A DNA stretch of 64,000 nt from Citrobacter amalonaticus Y19 (GCF_000981805.1 NZ_CP011132.1:2542001-2606000); one strand, 5' to 3'. Numbered from the stretch's first letter, positions 1-9,528 are shown. Notes: a model not told the origin generated them from the letters alone. A program made the numbers and translations.

Positions 1-96
1 AGCCGTTATCTGCCCAGTATAGCGGGCTAACAACATCCCTCAAGGGAAAACGATTCGTGGCATACTATACCCGAGTTCGTTACGTATTGTGAGACC

Positions 97-1857
97 ATGA
101 TTTTTACACTTCGCCCCTACCAGCAAGAAGCTGTGGATGCCACGCTCAACCATTTCCGCCGCCATCGTACGCCTGCGGTGATTGTTCTCCCCACCGGCGC
201 CGGTAAAAGCCTGGTGATTGCTGAACTGGCGCGCGTCGCCAGGGGGCGTGTGCTGGTGCTGGCACATGTGAAAGAGCTGGTGGCGCAAAACCATGCCAAA
301 TACTGCGCGCTGGGACTGGAGGCCGATATTTTTGCCGCCGGACTCAAGCGCAAAGAGAGCCACGGCAAAGTGGTGTTTGGCAGCGTCCAGTCCGTGGCCC
401 GTAACCTGGACGCCTTCCAGAGCGAGTTTTCGCTGCTGATTGTCGATGAGTGCCATCGCATCGGCGATGACGAAGAGAGCCAGTATCAGCAGATCCTCAC
501 TCATCTGCGCAATGCCAATCCCCATATTCGCCTGCTGGGGCTGACCGCCACGCCTTTTCGTCTGGGTAAAGGCTGGATCTATCATTTCCACTACCACGGT
601 ATGGTACGCGGCGACGACAAGGCGCTGTTTCGCGACTGCATTTATGAGCTGCCGCTGCGCTATATGATTAAGCACGGCTATCTCACACCGCCGGAACGAC
701 TCGACATGCCAGTGGTTCAGTACGATTTCAGCCGCCTGCAGGTGCAGAGTAATGGTCTGTTTAGCGAAGCCGATCTGAACCGGGAGCTGAAAAGGCAGCA
801 GCGCATCACGCCGCACATCATCAGCCAGATTGTCGAATTTGCCCAGACCCGCAAAGGGGTGATGATATTTGCCGCCACCGTCGAGCACGCCAAAGAGATT
901 GCCGGACTGCTCCCCAAAGAGGATTCTGCGCTGATTACTGGCGACACTCCCGGCCCTGAACGCGACGAACTGATAGAGGCGTTCAAAGCCCAGCGTTTTC
1001 GCTATCTGGTCAACGTTTCCGTCTTAACCACCGGCTTCGATGCCCCGCACGTCGATCTCATCGCGATCCTGCGCCCCACGGAGTCGGTCAGTCTGTACCA
1101 ACAAATTGTGGGCCGCGGCCTGCGCCTCGCGCCAGGAAAAACGGACTGTTTGATTCTCGATTACGCCGGTAATCCGCACGACCTCTATTCCCCGGAAGTG
1201 GGCAGTCCGAAAGGCAAGAGTGACAACGTGCCGGTACAGGTCTTTTGCCCGGCCTGCGGCTTCGCCAACACCTTCTGGGGAAAAACCACCGCTGACGGTA
1301 CCCTGGTAGAACATTTCGGACGCCGCTGTCAGGGCTGGTTTGAAGATGATGAGGGACACCGCGAGCAGTGCGATTTTCGCTTTCGCTTTAAAAATTGCCC
1401 GCAGTGTAATGCCGAAAACGACATTGCCGCCCGCCGATGCCGGGAATGCGATACGATCCTCGTCGATCCGGACGACATGCTGAAAGACGCGCTGAAGCTG
1501 AAAGACGCGCTGGTGCTCCGTTGTAGCGGCATGACGTTGCAACACGGCCATGACGAGAAAGGTGAATGGCTGAAAATCACCTACTACGACGAAGACGGCG
1601 CGGATGTCAGCGAACGCTTTCGCTTACAAACCCCGGCCCAGCGTACCGCGTTTGAACAACTGTTTATTCGCCCGCATACCCGCACACCCGGCGTGCCGCT
1701 ACGCTGGATTACGGCGGCGGATATCCTCGCGCAGCAGCCATTGTTACGTCATCCCGACTTTGTGGTGGCGCGAATGAAAGGTCAGTACTGGCAGGTGCGG
1801 GAAAAAGTGTTCGATTACGAGGGACGTTTCCGTCGGGCACATGAATTACGCGGTTAA
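97..1857 (+). CDS. radD: RadD (YejH), superfamily 2 DNA repair helicase-like ATPase
   Basis: A 586-residue protein, the length of E. coli RadD. It is a superfamily 2 ATPase that, in E. coli, helps RecA-dependent repair and limits toxic recombination intermediates. The Walker A motif PTGAGKS lies near residue 32, the DEAH-type box appears as DECH near residue 118, and motif VI ([13 protein letters not shown]) lies near residue 345. The C-terminal third has Cys pairs (CPACGF; CPQCN followed by CRECD) that look like zinc-binding knuckles. The ATG at 97 gives the family N-terminus [17 protein letters not shown]. Upstream lie only 96 bases of the window with no gene visible; in E. coli the divergent neighbour is rsuA. 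Confidence 0.95.
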   Translation: MIFTLRPYQQEAVDATLNHFRRHRTPAVIVLPTGAGKSLVIAELARVARGRVLVLAHVKELVAQNHAKYCALGLEADIFAAGLKRKESHGKVVFGSVQSVARNLDAFQSEFSLLIVDECHRIGDDEESQYQQILTHLRNANPHIRLLGLTATPFRLGKGWIYHFHYHGMVRGDDKALFRDCIYELPLRYMIKHGYLTPPERLDMPVVQYDFSRLQVQSNGLFSEADLNRELKRQQRITPHIISQIVEFAQTRKGVMIFAATVEHAKEIAGLLPKEDSALITGDTPGPERDELIEAFKAQRFRYLVNVSVLTTGFDAPHVDLIAILRPTESVSLYQQIVGRGLRLAPGKTDCLILDYAGNPHDLYSPEVGSPKGKSDNVPVQVFCPACGFANTFWGKTTADGTLVEHFGRRCQGWFEDDEGHREQCDFRFRFKNCPQCNAENDIAARRCRECDTILVDPDDMLKDALKLKDALVLRCSGMTLQHGHDEKGEWLKITYYDEDGADVSERFRLQTPAQRTAFEQLFIRPHTRTPGVPLRWITAADILAQQPLLRHPDFVVARMKGQYWQVREKVFDYEGRFRRAHELRG

Positions 1858-1869
1858 TCGTACTTTTGA

Positions 1870-1898
1870 TTGATGTAACGGGCGTTTGAGGATAGAAT
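1870..1898 (+). promoter_or_regulatory. Candidate sigma-70 promoter of rplY
   Basis: A TTGATG -35 hexamer (1870-1875) and a TAGAAT -10 hexamer (1893-1898) are separated by 17 bp. They sit about 85 bp upstream of the rplY start, which leaves room for the structured leader noted separately. This is based on consensus match and spacing only. Confidence 0.6.
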
Positions 1899-1934
1899 CT
1901 CGCCCGCTTTTGCATACGCAAAGCAGATCACTTA

Positions 1935-1960
1935 CCTGTTGCTGGGTCGCCTGTAACAGG
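1935..1960 (+). promoter_or_regulatory. rplY leader hairpin (possible L25 autoregulatory element)
   Basis: CCTGTT at 1935-1940 pairs with AACAGG at 1955-1960 in the untranslated leader just upstream of the rplY ribosome binding region. In E. coli and relatives L25 is reported to repress its own mRNA through a leader that resembles its 5S rRNA target. I see the stem directly; the autoregulatory role is inferred from that family knowledge. Confidence 0.5.
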
Positions 1961-1981
1961 AATTATTAAAGAGAGATTTAA

Positions 1982-2266
1982 ATGTTTACTATCAACGCTG
2001 AAGTACGTAAAGAGCAGGGTAAGGGTGCGAGCCGCCGCCTGCGTGCCGCTAACAAGTTCCCGGCAATCATCTATGGTGGCAAAGAAGCCCCGATTGCTAT
2101 CGAACTGGACCACGATTCCATCATGAACATGCAAGCTAAAGAAGGTTTCTATAGCGACGTTCTGACTATCGTTGTTGACGGTAAAGAAGTGAAAGTTAAA
2201 GCTCAGGCTGTACAGCGTCACGCGTTCAAGCCGAAGCTGACTCACATCGACTTCGTTCGCGCGTAA
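1982..2266 (+). CDS. rplY: 50S ribosomal protein L25
   Basis: A 94-residue protein matching the short, single-domain enteric form of L25, which binds loop E of 5S rRNA in the central protuberance of the large subunit. It begins [20 protein letters not shown], a recognisable L25 start, and is rich in Lys and Arg. Longer CTC-type relatives carry an extra C-terminal domain that is absent here. The ATG at 1982 follows an AAGAGAG-type ribosome binding site. The gene is a single transcription unit with its own promoter, leader hairpin and strong terminator, between radD and the convergent yejK. Confidence 0.97.
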   Translation: MFTINAEVRKEQGKGASRRLRAANKFPAIIYGGKEAPIAIELDHDSIMNMQAKEGFYSDVLTIVVDGKEVKVKAQAVQRHAFKPKLTHIDFVRA

Positions 2267-2283
2267 TCGCCAACAGGTTGAAG

Positions 2284-2311
2284 AAAAACCCCGCTCCGGC
2301 GGGGTTTTTTT
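2284..2311 (+). terminator. Rho-independent terminator after rplY
   Basis: A GC-rich stem CCCCGC/GCGGGG with a short loop is flanked by A5 on the left and T8 on the right, 18 bp after the rplY stop. The A and T tracts mean it could also serve the convergent yejK. Confidence 0.9.
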
Positions 2312-2318
2312 ATGGCGC

Positions 2319-3326
2319 TTAGTTACCGCCTGAGGTGCGACGCTGAAGCTGATCGCGCAGGTTCGGCGGCGTGCCTTTAATGGTCAACGTATCGGTGGCT
2401 GGGTCCCAGAAAATGCGCTCGCCCAACAGCATCGCGTCAAAGTTAATGGTTAACCCACCGCCGCTACCGGCATATTTGGTCAGTTGACGCAGCGTGCTGC
2501 GATCGGCCGGGAAGCTCTCTTCCAGTTCATAGCCTTTCTCTGCCGTAAACTCGCTAAAGCTCACTTCACTGACGCCGGAAAGCTCTTTTGACAGCGACTC
2601 CAGCTCAATCTCTTCACCAGCCTGGAGCTGCTCGTTGCAGTAGCTGTACACCTGCTGACGCACGTTCTGACGCTCGGCCTTATCCAGTTGCGCCTCGGCG
2701 GTGAAGTCATCGACCGCCTGCAGCAGTCCGCGGTTTTGCGCCTTCGCGTTGAGACCTTCGCTGGCACCGAGGAAATCCATAAAGAAGTCAGCCACTTTGC
2801 GCCCTACCCGGCCTTTCAGGAAGGTCAGATAGCGAGTGGATTCCGGATTGGTTTCCCATTCAGTCAGATCGATACGCGCGACGATATCGGCATGGTTGAT
2901 ATCCAGATAGTGCGTCGGGTTGATATCCAGGTTTTCATTGACGCGCATGCTGCTTAAGTTGTTCAGCACCGCCACCAGTAAATACTCTACCGCCAGGTAG
3001 CGATAATGACAGAACAGCACAATGCCGCCGTCCGCGAACGGGTATTTAGCAAGTTCGTCACGCAAACGTCCGGTTGCCGCACGGCTAAAGGCGAGAAAAT
3101 CCTCCTCACCCTGACGCTGCAAGCGCAGCGCTTGCGCCAGTTCACTCTCTTCGCTGAACAGGCCATACGCTTTGTTTTTCGCGCTATAGACCCGATGCAA
3201 CTCAGCCATCATATCGACAACGGTGTTTGTCGGTTCCAGTAATGAATCGCGCAGGACCAGCTCAAGGTTTTGCTCATCACGCTTGATAAGCTGGTGCAGG
3301 GCAATCTGGTTGATATCCAGACTCAT
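2319..3326 (-). CDS. yejK: Nucleoid-associated protein YejK (NdpA)
   Basis: A 335-residue protein of the NdpA/37-kDa nucleoid-associated family, the same length as E. coli YejK. Family members co-purify with the nucleoid, and E. coli YejK has been linked to topoisomerase function. It begins [27 protein letters not shown], and I see no signal peptide or membrane segment, which fits a soluble cytoplasmic protein. The start has a good AGGAG site a few bases upstream. The gene is convergent with rplY and divergent from yejL, as in E. coli. Confidence 0.95.
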   Translation of the reverse strand: MSLDINQIALHQLIKRDEQNLELVLRDSLLEPTNTVVDMMAELHRVYSAKNKAYGLFSEESELAQALRLQRQGEEDFLAFSRAATGRLRDELAKYPFADGGIVLFCHYRYLAVEYLLVAVLNNLSSMRVNENLDINPTHYLDINHADIVARIDLTEWETNPESTRYLTFLKGRVGRKVADFFMDFLGASEGLNAKAQNRGLLQAVDDFTAEAQLDKAERQNVRQQVYSYCNEQLQAGEEIELESLSKELSGVSEVSFSEFTAEKGYELEESFPADRSTLRQLTKYAGSGGGLTINFDAMLLGERIFWDPATDTLTIKGTPPNLRDQLQRRTSGGN

Positions 3327-3506
3327 GATAAACTCTCCTTAAAGACCGGGCAGTATTCAACCACCACCGGCGAGGCGACGCAACAGAAGATGCAGCGCCA
3401 TTTTACCTGTCGCACGGTAACGCGAATTATTGAGGATAAAAAAGCGGAAAAAAAACTGTTGCTACGGTAATATGTTGCCCTTTCATGAATAAACTGATTT
3501 CGATTT

Positions 3507-3734
3507 ATGCCACAAATCTCCCGCTATAGTGACGAACACGTTGAACAACTGCTCACCGAGATGCTCAACGTACTTGAAAAACATAAGGCACCGACTGACC
3601 TTTCCCTGATGGTGTTGGGAAACATGGTCACCAACCTTATTAATACCAGCATTGCCCCGGCTCAGCGCCAGGCGATTGCGAACTCTTTTGCCCGCGCGTT
3701 GCAGTCCTCGGTAAACGACGACAAAGCGCACTAA
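3507..3734 (+). CDS. yejL: UPF0352 family protein YejL
   Basis: A 75-residue cytoplasmic protein nearly identical to E. coli YejL (UPF0352), a small, mostly helical protein whose biochemical function is unknown. The sequence [20 protein letters not shown] through SSVNDDKAH covers the full family length. The ATG at 3507 is chosen because it gives the conserved N-terminus, although the ribosome binding site is weak. yejM starts 31 bp downstream on the same strand, so the two probably form an operon. Confidence 0.93.
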   Translation: MPQISRYSDEHVEQLLTEMLNVLEKHKAPTDLSLMVLGNMVTNLINTSIAPAQRQAIANSFARALQSSVNDDKAH

Positions 3735-3765
3735 AAGCCGACTTCGGGGAAACGAACGACAAGTT

Positions 3766-5526
3766 ATGGTAACTCACCGTCAGCGCTACCGTGAAAAAGT
3801 CTCCCAGATGGTTAGCTGGGGGCACTGGTTTGCACTGTTCAACATTCTGCTGGCCATTGTGCTCGGCAGCCGTTACCTGTTTGTCGCCGACTGGCCGACA
3901 ACGCTGGCAGGTCGCGTTTACTCTTATCTGAGTATCGTCGGTCATTTCAGCTTTCTGGTGTTTGCCACCTATCTGCTGATCCTGTTCCCGCTGACGTTCA
4001 TTGTGATGTCCCAGAGGCTGATGCGTTTCCTGTCAGCCATTCTGGCGACGGCCGGAATGACGCTTCTGCTGATCGACAGCGAAGTGTTTACCCGTTTCCA
4101 CCTGCATCTTAATCCCATCGTCTGGGAACTGGTGATTAACCCCGACCAGAATGAGATGGCGCGCGACTGGCAGCTGATGTTTATCAGCGTGCCGGTTATC
4201 CTGCTGATTGAAATGCTGTTTGCGACCTGGAGCTGGCAAAAACTGCGCAGCCTGACGCGGCGTCGCCACTTCGCCAAGCCGCTGGCCGCCTTCTTCTTTG
4301 TGTCATTTATTACCTCGCATGTGGTCTATATCTGGGCGGATGCCAATTTCTATCGCCCGATCACCATGCAGCGCGCCAATCTGCCGCTCTCTTATCCGAT
4401 GACCGCGCGCCGGTTTCTGGAAAAACATGGCCTGCTGGATGCGCAGGAGTATCAGCGCCGTCTGGTTGAGCAGGGAAATCCGGAAGCCGTGTCTGTGCAG
4501 TATCCGCTGAGCGAGTTACGTTATCGCGATATGGGCACCGGGCAAAACGTCCTGCTGATCACCGTCGATGGCCTGAACTACTCGCGCTATGAAAAACAGA
4601 TGCCTGCCCTCGCCGGATTTGCCGAGCAGAACATTGCCTTCACGCGCCACATGAGTTCCGGCAACACCACCGATAACGGCATTTTTGGCCTGTTCTACGG
4701 CGTGTCGCCGAGCTATATGGACGGTATTCTGTCCACCCGAACGCCTGCGGCACTGATTTCGGCGCTGAATCAACAAGGCTATCAGCTGGGGCTGTTCTCC
4801 TCCGATGGCTTTACCAGTCCGCTGTACCGCCAGGCACTGCTGTCTGACTTCTCGATGCCAAGCGTTCAAACGCAGTCCGACGAGCAGACCGCCAGCCAGT
4901 GGATCAACTGGCTGGGCCGTTACGCACAGGAAGATAACCGCTGGTTCTCGTGGGTTTCGTTTAACGGCACCAACCTTGACGACAGCAACCAGACGACTTT
5001 CACCCGCCGTTACGCCCGCGCGGCGGGGGATGTGGATAAACAGATCAACCGCGTGCTCGGTGCGCTGCGCGAGTCCGGCAAACTGGATAACACGGTGGTG
5101 ATTATTACTGCCGGTCGCGGCGTCGCGCTAAGCGATGAAGAGAGAAACTTTGCCTGGTCACGCGGCCACCTGCAGGTTCCGCTCATCATTCACTGGCCGG
5201 GAACCCCCGCGCAGCGGATCAACAGCCTGACCGATCATACTGATGTCATGACCACGCTGATGCAGCGTCTGCTCCACGTCAGCACGCCTGCCAATGAGTA
5301 TTCGCAAGGACAGGATCTGTTCAACGCCAATCGTCGCCACTACTGGGTGACGGCGGCCGATCTCAGTACGCTGGCGATCACTACGCCTGAGATGACGCTG
5401 GTGCTGAACAACAACGGCAAGTACCAGACTTACGATTTACGCGGTGAGAAGATTAAAGATCAGAAACCGCAGTTGAGTCTGCTGTTGCAGGTGTTGACAG
5501 ACGAGAAGCGTTTTATCGCTAACTGA
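3766..5526 (+). CDS. yejM: Inner-membrane regulator of LPS synthesis YejM (PbgA/LapC)
   Basis: A 586-residue protein like E. coli/Salmonella YejM. Five hydrophobic segments occupy roughly residues 15-190, and a periplasmic domain of the alkaline phosphatase/sulfatase fold fills the remainder (ITVDGLNYSRYE near 262, SSGNTTDNGIFGLFYG near 295). In E. coli YejM senses LPS in the outer leaflet of the inner membrane and acts with LapB on FtsH-dependent degradation of LpxC, which sets LPS synthesis. The gene is essential in E. coli. It follows yejL on the same strand and ends in a perfect hairpin that covers its stop codon. Confidence 0.95.
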   Translation: MVTHRQRYREKVSQMVSWGHWFALFNILLAIVLGSRYLFVADWPTTLAGRVYSYLSIVGHFSFLVFATYLLILFPLTFIVMSQRLMRFLSAILATAGMTLLLIDSEVFTRFHLHLNPIVWELVINPDQNEMARDWQLMFISVPVILLIEMLFATWSWQKLRSLTRRRHFAKPLAAFFFVSFITSHVVYIWADANFYRPITMQRANLPLSYPMTARRFLEKHGLLDAQEYQRRLVEQGNPEAVSVQYPLSELRYRDMGTGQNVLLITVDGLNYSRYEKQMPALAGFAEQNIAFTRHMSSGNTTDNGIFGLFYGVSPSYMDGILSTRTPAALISALNQQGYQLGLFSSDGFTSPLYRQALLSDFSMPSVQTQSDEQTASQWINWLGRYAQEDNRWFSWVSFNGTNLDDSNQTTFTRRYARAAGDVDKQINRVLGALRESGKLDNTVVIITAGRGVALSDEERNFAWSRGHLQVPLIIHWPGTPAQRINSLTDHTDVMTTLMQRLLHVSTPANEYSQGQDLFNANRRHYWVTAADLSTLAITTPEMTLVLNNNGKYQTYDLRGEKIKDQKPQLSLLLQVLTDEKRFIAN

Positions 5527-5546
5527 TTTATTATTAATCAGTTAGC
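5518..5546 (+). other. Perfect 11-bp hairpin over the yejM stop codon
   Basis: GCTAACTGATT (5518-5528) is exactly complementary to AATCAGTTAGC (5536-5546), with a 7-base loop TATTATT. The yejM stop codon TGA (5524-5526) lies in the left arm. No T tract follows, so it is not a standard terminator. It could protect an mRNA 3' end. Confidence 0.6.
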
Positions 5547-5599
5547 CAGATGTCCCCTTGCATTCGGTGCGGAAAGCGGTAGTATTACCTCCCACGAGT

Positions 5600-5676
5600 C
5601 GGCACGTAGCGCAGCCTGGTAGCGCACCGTCATGGGGTGTCGGGGGTCGGAGGTTCAAATCCTCTCGTGCCGACCA
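5600..5676 (+). tRNA. proL: tRNA-Pro (anticodon GGG)
   Basis: A 77-nt cloverleaf. The acceptor 5' strand CGGCACG pairs with CGTGCCG, the D arm holds AGCGCAGCCTGGTAGCGC, the anticodon loop reads ATGGGGT with anticodon GGG, the T arm holds GGTTCAAATCC, and CCA is encoded. It matches E. coli proL in sequence and in position after yejM. GGG reads CCC and CCU proline codons. Confidence 0.97.
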
Positions 5677-5685
5677 AAATTCCCC

Positions 5686-5720
5686 AAAAAAGCCACGCCC
5701 ATCAGGGCTGGCTTTTTATT
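5686..5720 (+). terminator. Terminator after proL
   Basis: An A-rich run, then a GCC...CCC / GGG...GGC stem with one internal mismatch (5692-5712), then T5. It lies 15 bp after the tRNA and before the gtr cassette. Confidence 0.7.
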
Positions 5721-5809
5721 ATTCCTTCTCATAAGCGTTGAATTCGATTCGAGTTAGGGAAAGGAATAATGTTACAATCCCGGTTTTTGCACAGCCGAAC
5801 CTATTGCTT

Positions 5810-6172
5810 ATGTGGCATCACTTCATTAAGTACACTTCCGTAGGCGTGATCAACACATTGATTCACTGGGTAGTTTTTGCTATCTGCATCTACGTTTTTC
5901 ATACCCATCAGGCGCTGGCAAACTTCCTGGGCTTCAGCATTGCGGTGAGTTTTTCTTTTTATGCCAATGCCCGATTTACCTTCAAGCAATCGACCACAAC
6001 GCGTCGCTATCTGCTGTATGTCGGTTTTATGGGCCTGCTCAGTATTCTGACGGGCTGGGGGGCTGAGAAGTGCGGTTTCCCGCCGCTGGTGACGCTGGTC
6101 GCGTTCTCAGCCATTAGCCTCATTTGTGGATTTATCTATTCCAGATTCATTGTATTCAAGGACGCACGATGA
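5810..6172 (+). CDS. gtrA: GtrA-family bactoprenol-linked glucose flippase
   Basis: A 120-residue, four-helix membrane protein very like GtrA of serotype-converting phages ([51 protein letters not shown]). GtrA flips undecaprenyl-phosphate-glucose across the inner membrane so that it can decorate O-antigen. I chose the ATG at 5810 because it aligns with the phage proteins. Its ribosome binding site is weak, and an in-frame TTG at 5738 would add 24 residues unlike the family. The stop overlaps the gtrB start by 4 bp (ATGA). No phage genes surround it. Confidence 0.88.
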   Translation: MWHHFIKYTSVGVINTLIHWVVFAICIYVFHTHQALANFLGFSIAVSFSFYANARFTFKQSTTTRRYLLYVGFMGLLSILTGWGAEKCGFPPLVTLVAFSAISLICGFIYSRFIVFKDAR

Positions 6173-7116
6173 AAATTTCACTGGTCGTTCCTGTCTTCAA
6201 CGAAGAAGAAACCATTGGTCTCTTTTACAAAACGGTGCGCGAATACGACGCGCTAAAAGAGCATGACATCGAAATTGTGTTCATTAACGATGGCAGTACC
6301 GATGCGACGGAATCCATCGTTAACGCCCTCGCCGTTGCCGACCCACTCGTTGTCCCGCTTTCGTTTACGCGAAATTTTGGCAAAGAACCGGCGCTGCTTG
6401 CCGGACTCGACAACGCCAGTGGCGACGCCGTGATTCCGATGGATGTCGATCTCCAGGACCCTGTCGAAGTCCTCCCTCACCTGATTCAAAAATGGCAGGA
6501 AGGGGCGGACATTGTGCTGGCTAAACGTTCCGATCGCTCCGTCGATGGCCGCCTGAAGCGTAAAACCGCCGAGTGGTTCTACAAACTGCACAATAAAATC
6601 AGTACACCGCATATCGAAGAAAACGTCGGCGATTTTCGGCTAATGAGTCGTGAAGTGGTGGACAACATTAAACAAATGCCAGAACGCAATTTGTTCATGA
6701 AAGGGATTTTGTCCTGGGTTGGCGGCAAAACTGACATCGTCCTCTACGCGCGCGCCACTCGCTGTGCCGGGAAGAGTAAATTTAACGGCTGGAAGCTGTG
6801 GAACCTGGCGCTGGAAGGGATCACCTCTTTTTCCACCTTTCCTCTGCGTATCTGGACCTACATTGGCCTCGCGGTTGCCCTGTTTTCTTTCACCTACGGC
6901 GCGGGAATGGTAATAGATACGCTTCTGTGGGGAAATCCCGTGCGTGGCTATTCTTCCCTGATTGTGTCAATCCTGTTTCTGGGAGGCGTTCAACTTATTG
7001 GTATCGGCGTACTGGGTGAGTACATCGGGCGAATCTATGTCGAAACCAAGAAGCGGCCCCGATACATCCTGAAAAAACGTAAAACGATGGACCACGATTC
7101 AGACAAGGATAACTGA
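6169..7116 (+). CDS. gtrB: GtrB-type bactoprenol glucosyl transferase (GT2)
   Basis: A 315-residue family 2 glycosyltransferase that moves glucose from UDP-glucose to undecaprenyl phosphate on the cytoplasmic face. The N-terminal GT-A fold starts [19 protein letters not shown]. The nucleotide and metal site DVDLQDP lies near residue 95. Two C-terminal membrane segments follow the family signature [21 protein letters not shown] (near 205). The ATG at 6169 overlaps the gtrA stop, and the gtrB stop overlaps the next start (TGATG), so translation is probably coupled. E. coli YfdH/GtrB is the nearest relative I recall. Confidence 0.9.
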   Translation: MKISLVVPVFNEEETIGLFYKTVREYDALKEHDIEIVFINDGSTDATESIVNALAVADPLVVPLSFTRNFGKEPALLAGLDNASGDAVIPMDVDLQDPVEVLPHLIQKWQEGADIVLAKRSDRSVDGRLKRKTAEWFYKLHNKISTPHIEENVGDFRLMSREVVDNIKQMPERNLFMKGILSWVGGKTDIVLYARATRCAGKSKFNGWKLWNLALEGITSFSTFPLRIWTYIGLAVALFSFTYGAGMVIDTLLWGNPVRGYSSLIVSILFLGGVQLIGIGVLGEYIGRIYVETKKRPRYILKKRKTMDHDSDKDN

Positions 7117-8660
7117 TGTTAAAGCATGTTAATAAAAGCATTCTTTTAATTGCCTTTTTTGCCGTATTTGTTCTGGAGTGGTTCACCCCCATTCACTCCG
7201 ATGATTACCGTTATGCCCTGCTGGGCATCTCGTTTGATGCGCACCTGCATCACTACCTGACCTGGAGCGGGCGCGTGGTGGCTGATTTTGTCAGCGCGCT
7301 GTTACTCGCCACCGGGTCTCGTGGTTTCGTCTCGACCATGACGGGTCTTGTCGTTGTCGCGTTCTGCTATTTCATTGTGAAAACACCGACGGGCACGCTG
7401 AAATGGCAAAAGCATGATGCGCTGATTTTTACCCTTGTTTTTCTGACCTTTTGGGTCGCTAACCCGAATATTGGACAAACGGTTTTCTGGATCGTTGGCA
7501 GCGCAAACTACCTGTGGACGAATCTGTTCGTCGCCGCATGGATATGGAATCTGTACCGCATACAACGACAGCGCGAAGAGCGTATGCATGTTGGTATGCT
7601 GTTGCTCGGACTGCTGGCGGGCTGTTCCAATGAAAGCGTCGCACCTTTTGTCGTTGGCCTCGCCCTTCTGGCTATCGTGTACGATTACTGGCAAGAGAAA
7701 CGCGTCATTGCGAATAAAATTGCTTACTTTTTGTCCGCACTGGTAGGTGCCAGTATTTTGATTTTCTCACCCGGCAATTTTATTCGCGCCCAAGGCGCGC
7801 ATACCGTCTGGTACGATAAATCGATCGTTGAAAGAATCACGATTCATCTGAGCGATCGCTTCTTTAGCCACCTGGCGCTGGTCTGGATTTCGTATGTGGT
7901 GCTGGTTTTACTGGCGATTCTTTTGTTCGTAGCGAAACGACAGGGACATCGCATTAAAAGTGCGAATCTCAGCATGGTCGGGTTAATGCTGCTGGTGGGA
8001 CTGGGGACCTCGTTTATCATGGTGGCCTCTCCGTCGTATCCCGACCGGGTCATGCTGTCGACATTTTTATTCTTCCTGCTGGCCCTCTCTTTCCTCGCGA
8101 GGGAAGTCGTCACGGTAGCCGGCCCGGGCGTCATGAAGGGTGTCTATGCCGTTACAGGCCTGATGGCCACGGTATTCCTCTGGTCATACGCCTTAATGTT
8201 TGCCGCTTATACGCGCGTTTATCAGCAAGATTTTGTTCGTGTGAGTATCGTTAAGAACCAACTCAGTCAGGGGCACAAGGACTTTACCGTGCCTGATTTC
8301 CACTTTTTGAAAATGCAAAACAGCGGCGGGCATTTCGGTTTCTTTCACGATCCGCAGGTCTATGGCCGTTATTTTGGCGCAGGGAATGTGGAAAAGGAAA
8401 AGGTCAACTTCGATTACTCCGTGCGGGCAAACGGTAAGCAGCAAGCGCTCGGTGACGATGCCACGGCCTGGTTCAATAACCGTGGCGATTTAATGCTGGT
8501 GAGCAAACGTCCGTTAGCCGGCACCGTGCAGGTGAAGAGCGCATCGTCCGACTCGTCGCTCTCGCTTGCGCGCTTTAGCGCCGCCAAAATTAACGATGAA
8601 TACTGGTATTTCAGCGCGATACCAAAGGAAGACGTGACTCACGTCGCGCTACACCCTTAA
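7116..8660 (+). CDS. GtrC-type polytopic membrane glucosyltransferase, specificity unknown
   Basis: A 514-residue membrane protein with about ten hydrophobic segments and a soluble C-terminal part (about residues 385-514). The motif HSDDYRYALLG follows the first membrane segment near residue 28; acidic pairs at that place are usual in GT-C type transferases. As third gene of a gtr cassette it should be the serotype-specific enzyme that moves glucose from the lipid carrier to O-antigen in the periplasm. It resembles the DUF6056-like group of uncharacterised Gtr proteins more than E. coli YfdI. The sugar position it modifies cannot be read from sequence. Its start overlaps the gtrB stop. Confidence 0.7.
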   Translation: MLKHVNKSILLIAFFAVFVLEWFTPIHSDDYRYALLGISFDAHLHHYLTWSGRVVADFVSALLLATGSRGFVSTMTGLVVVAFCYFIVKTPTGTLKWQKHDALIFTLVFLTFWVANPNIGQTVFWIVGSANYLWTNLFVAAWIWNLYRIQRQREERMHVGMLLLGLLAGCSNESVAPFVVGLALLAIVYDYWQEKRVIANKIAYFLSALVGASILIFSPGNFIRAQGAHTVWYDKSIVERITIHLSDRFFSHLALVWISYVVLVLLAILLFVAKRQGHRIKSANLSMVGLMLLVGLGTSFIMVASPSYPDRVMLSTFLFFLLALSFLAREVVTVAGPGVMKGVYAVTGLMATVFLWSYALMFAAYTRVYQQDFVRVSIVKNQLSQGHKDFTVPDFHFLKMQNSGGHFGFFHDPQVYGRYFGAGNVEKEKVNFDYSVRANGKQQALGDDATAWFNNRGDLMLVSKRPLAGTVQVKSASSDSSLSLARFSAAKINDEYWYFSAIPKEDVTHVALHP

Positions 8661-8667
8661 ATCGCAT

Positions 8668-8691
8668 AGCCTCTCATGACGATGAGAGGCT
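8668..8691 (+). terminator. Hairpin after the gtr cassette
   Basis: A perfect 10-bp stem, AGCCTCTCAT with ATGAGAGGCT, and a 4-base loop, 7 bp after the last gtr gene. A pyrimidine-rich tail (CCCTCTCCCCCCTTTT) follows rather than a clean T tract, so termination is likely but not certain. Confidence 0.65.
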
Positions 8692-8836
8692 CCCTCTCCC
8701 CCCTTTTCCCGACAGGTTTTACTTCTTACCCATGCGTAATCTGGGGTAATATTTCACCCTCTTATCGATGCGGTGAATCTGGACGATTCGTGATCGAATA
8801 ACAATAATGATTCTACTAAAATCTCGGGAGATAATT

Positions 8837-9484
8837 ATGCCTGAATCACTGCCTTTTCAGGTGCTGGTGGTAGATGACCACCCTCTTATGCGTCGTGGTA
8901 TCCGTCAGTTACTGGAACTGGATCCGACATTTGAGGTGGTTGCCGAAGCGGGCGATGGCGCAACAGCGATTGATCTGGCAAACCGTCTCGATCTGGATTT
9001 GATTCTGCTTGATCTGAATATGAAAGGATTGAGCGGTCTGGATACGTTGAACGCCCTTCGCCGCGATGGGATCACGGCGCAGATCATTATTCTCACCGTT
9101 TCGGATTCAGCCAGCGACATTTATGCCCTGATTGATGCTGGCGCGGATGGCTATCTGTTAAAAGACAGCGATCCGGAAGTCCTGCTGGACGCCATTCGCA
9201 CAGGTGCCAATGGCGGTAAGGTGTTCAGCGAACGCGTCAGTGACTATCTGCGTGAGCGTGAAATGTTTGGTGAGGAGGACGATCCGTTCAGCATGCTGAC
9301 CGAGCGTGAGCTGGATGTCCTGCACGAACTGGCACAGGGACTGTCCAACAAGCAGATTGCCTCGGTCCTCAACATTTCCGAACAAACCGTGAAGGTGCAT
9401 ATCCGCAACCTGTTACGCAAGCTCAACGTACGCTCGCGCGTTGCCGCCACCATTCTGTTTTTACAAACCCGAGGGCTACAGTAA
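8837..9484 (+). CDS. narP: Nitrate/nitrite response regulator NarP
   Basis: A 215-residue response regulator of the NarL/FixJ family, close to E. coli NarP. The receiver domain covers residues 8-125 with the phosphoacceptor Asp59 in LILLDLNMKG and the switch Lys in LLKDSDPE. The LuxR-type helix-turn-helix lies near residues 148-205 (LTERELDVLHELAQGLSNKQIA). The partner kinases are NarQ and NarX, not in this window. The ATG at 8837 has CGGGAG upstream and gives the family start MPESLPFQVLVVDDHPL; an upstream in-frame ATG at 8807 is not conserved. NarP activates nap, the operon that converges on it here. Confidence 0.96.
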   Translation: MPESLPFQVLVVDDHPLMRRGIRQLLELDPTFEVVAEAGDGATAIDLANRLDLDLILLDLNMKGLSGLDTLNALRRDGITAQIIILTVSDSASDIYALIDAGADGYLLKDSDPEVLLDAIRTGANGGKVFSERVSDYLREREMFGEEDDPFSMLTERELDVLHELAQGLSNKQIASVLNISEQTVKVHIRNLLRKLNVRSRVAATILFLQTRGLQ

Positions 9485-9492
9485 TTCAGCAA

Positions 9493-9524
9493 CACCCGGC
9501 CAGAGCGTTCAATCCAGCCGGGTG
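9493..9524. other. Inverted repeat between narP and ccmH
   Basis: CACCCGGC (9493-9500) is exactly complementary to GCCGGGTG (9517-9524), with a 16-base loop, in the 44-bp space between the convergent stops of narP and ccmH. There is no T tract on either side. It may act as a weak two-way transcription barrier. Confidence 0.45.
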
Positions 9525-9528
9525 GTGG

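Noticed and set aside
5677..5809. OxyR/Dam phase-variation switch before gtrA, as in some Salmonella gtr operons
   Set aside because: There is no GATC sequence in the 133 bp upstream of gtrA, so the Dam-dependent switch cannot operate there.
5600..8806. A prophage or integrative island with attL/attR at tRNA-Pro
   Set aside because: I searched the bases after the gtr cassette for a copy of the tRNA 3' end (GGTTCAAATCC...CGACCA) and found none, and there is no integrase. Only the cassette is supported.
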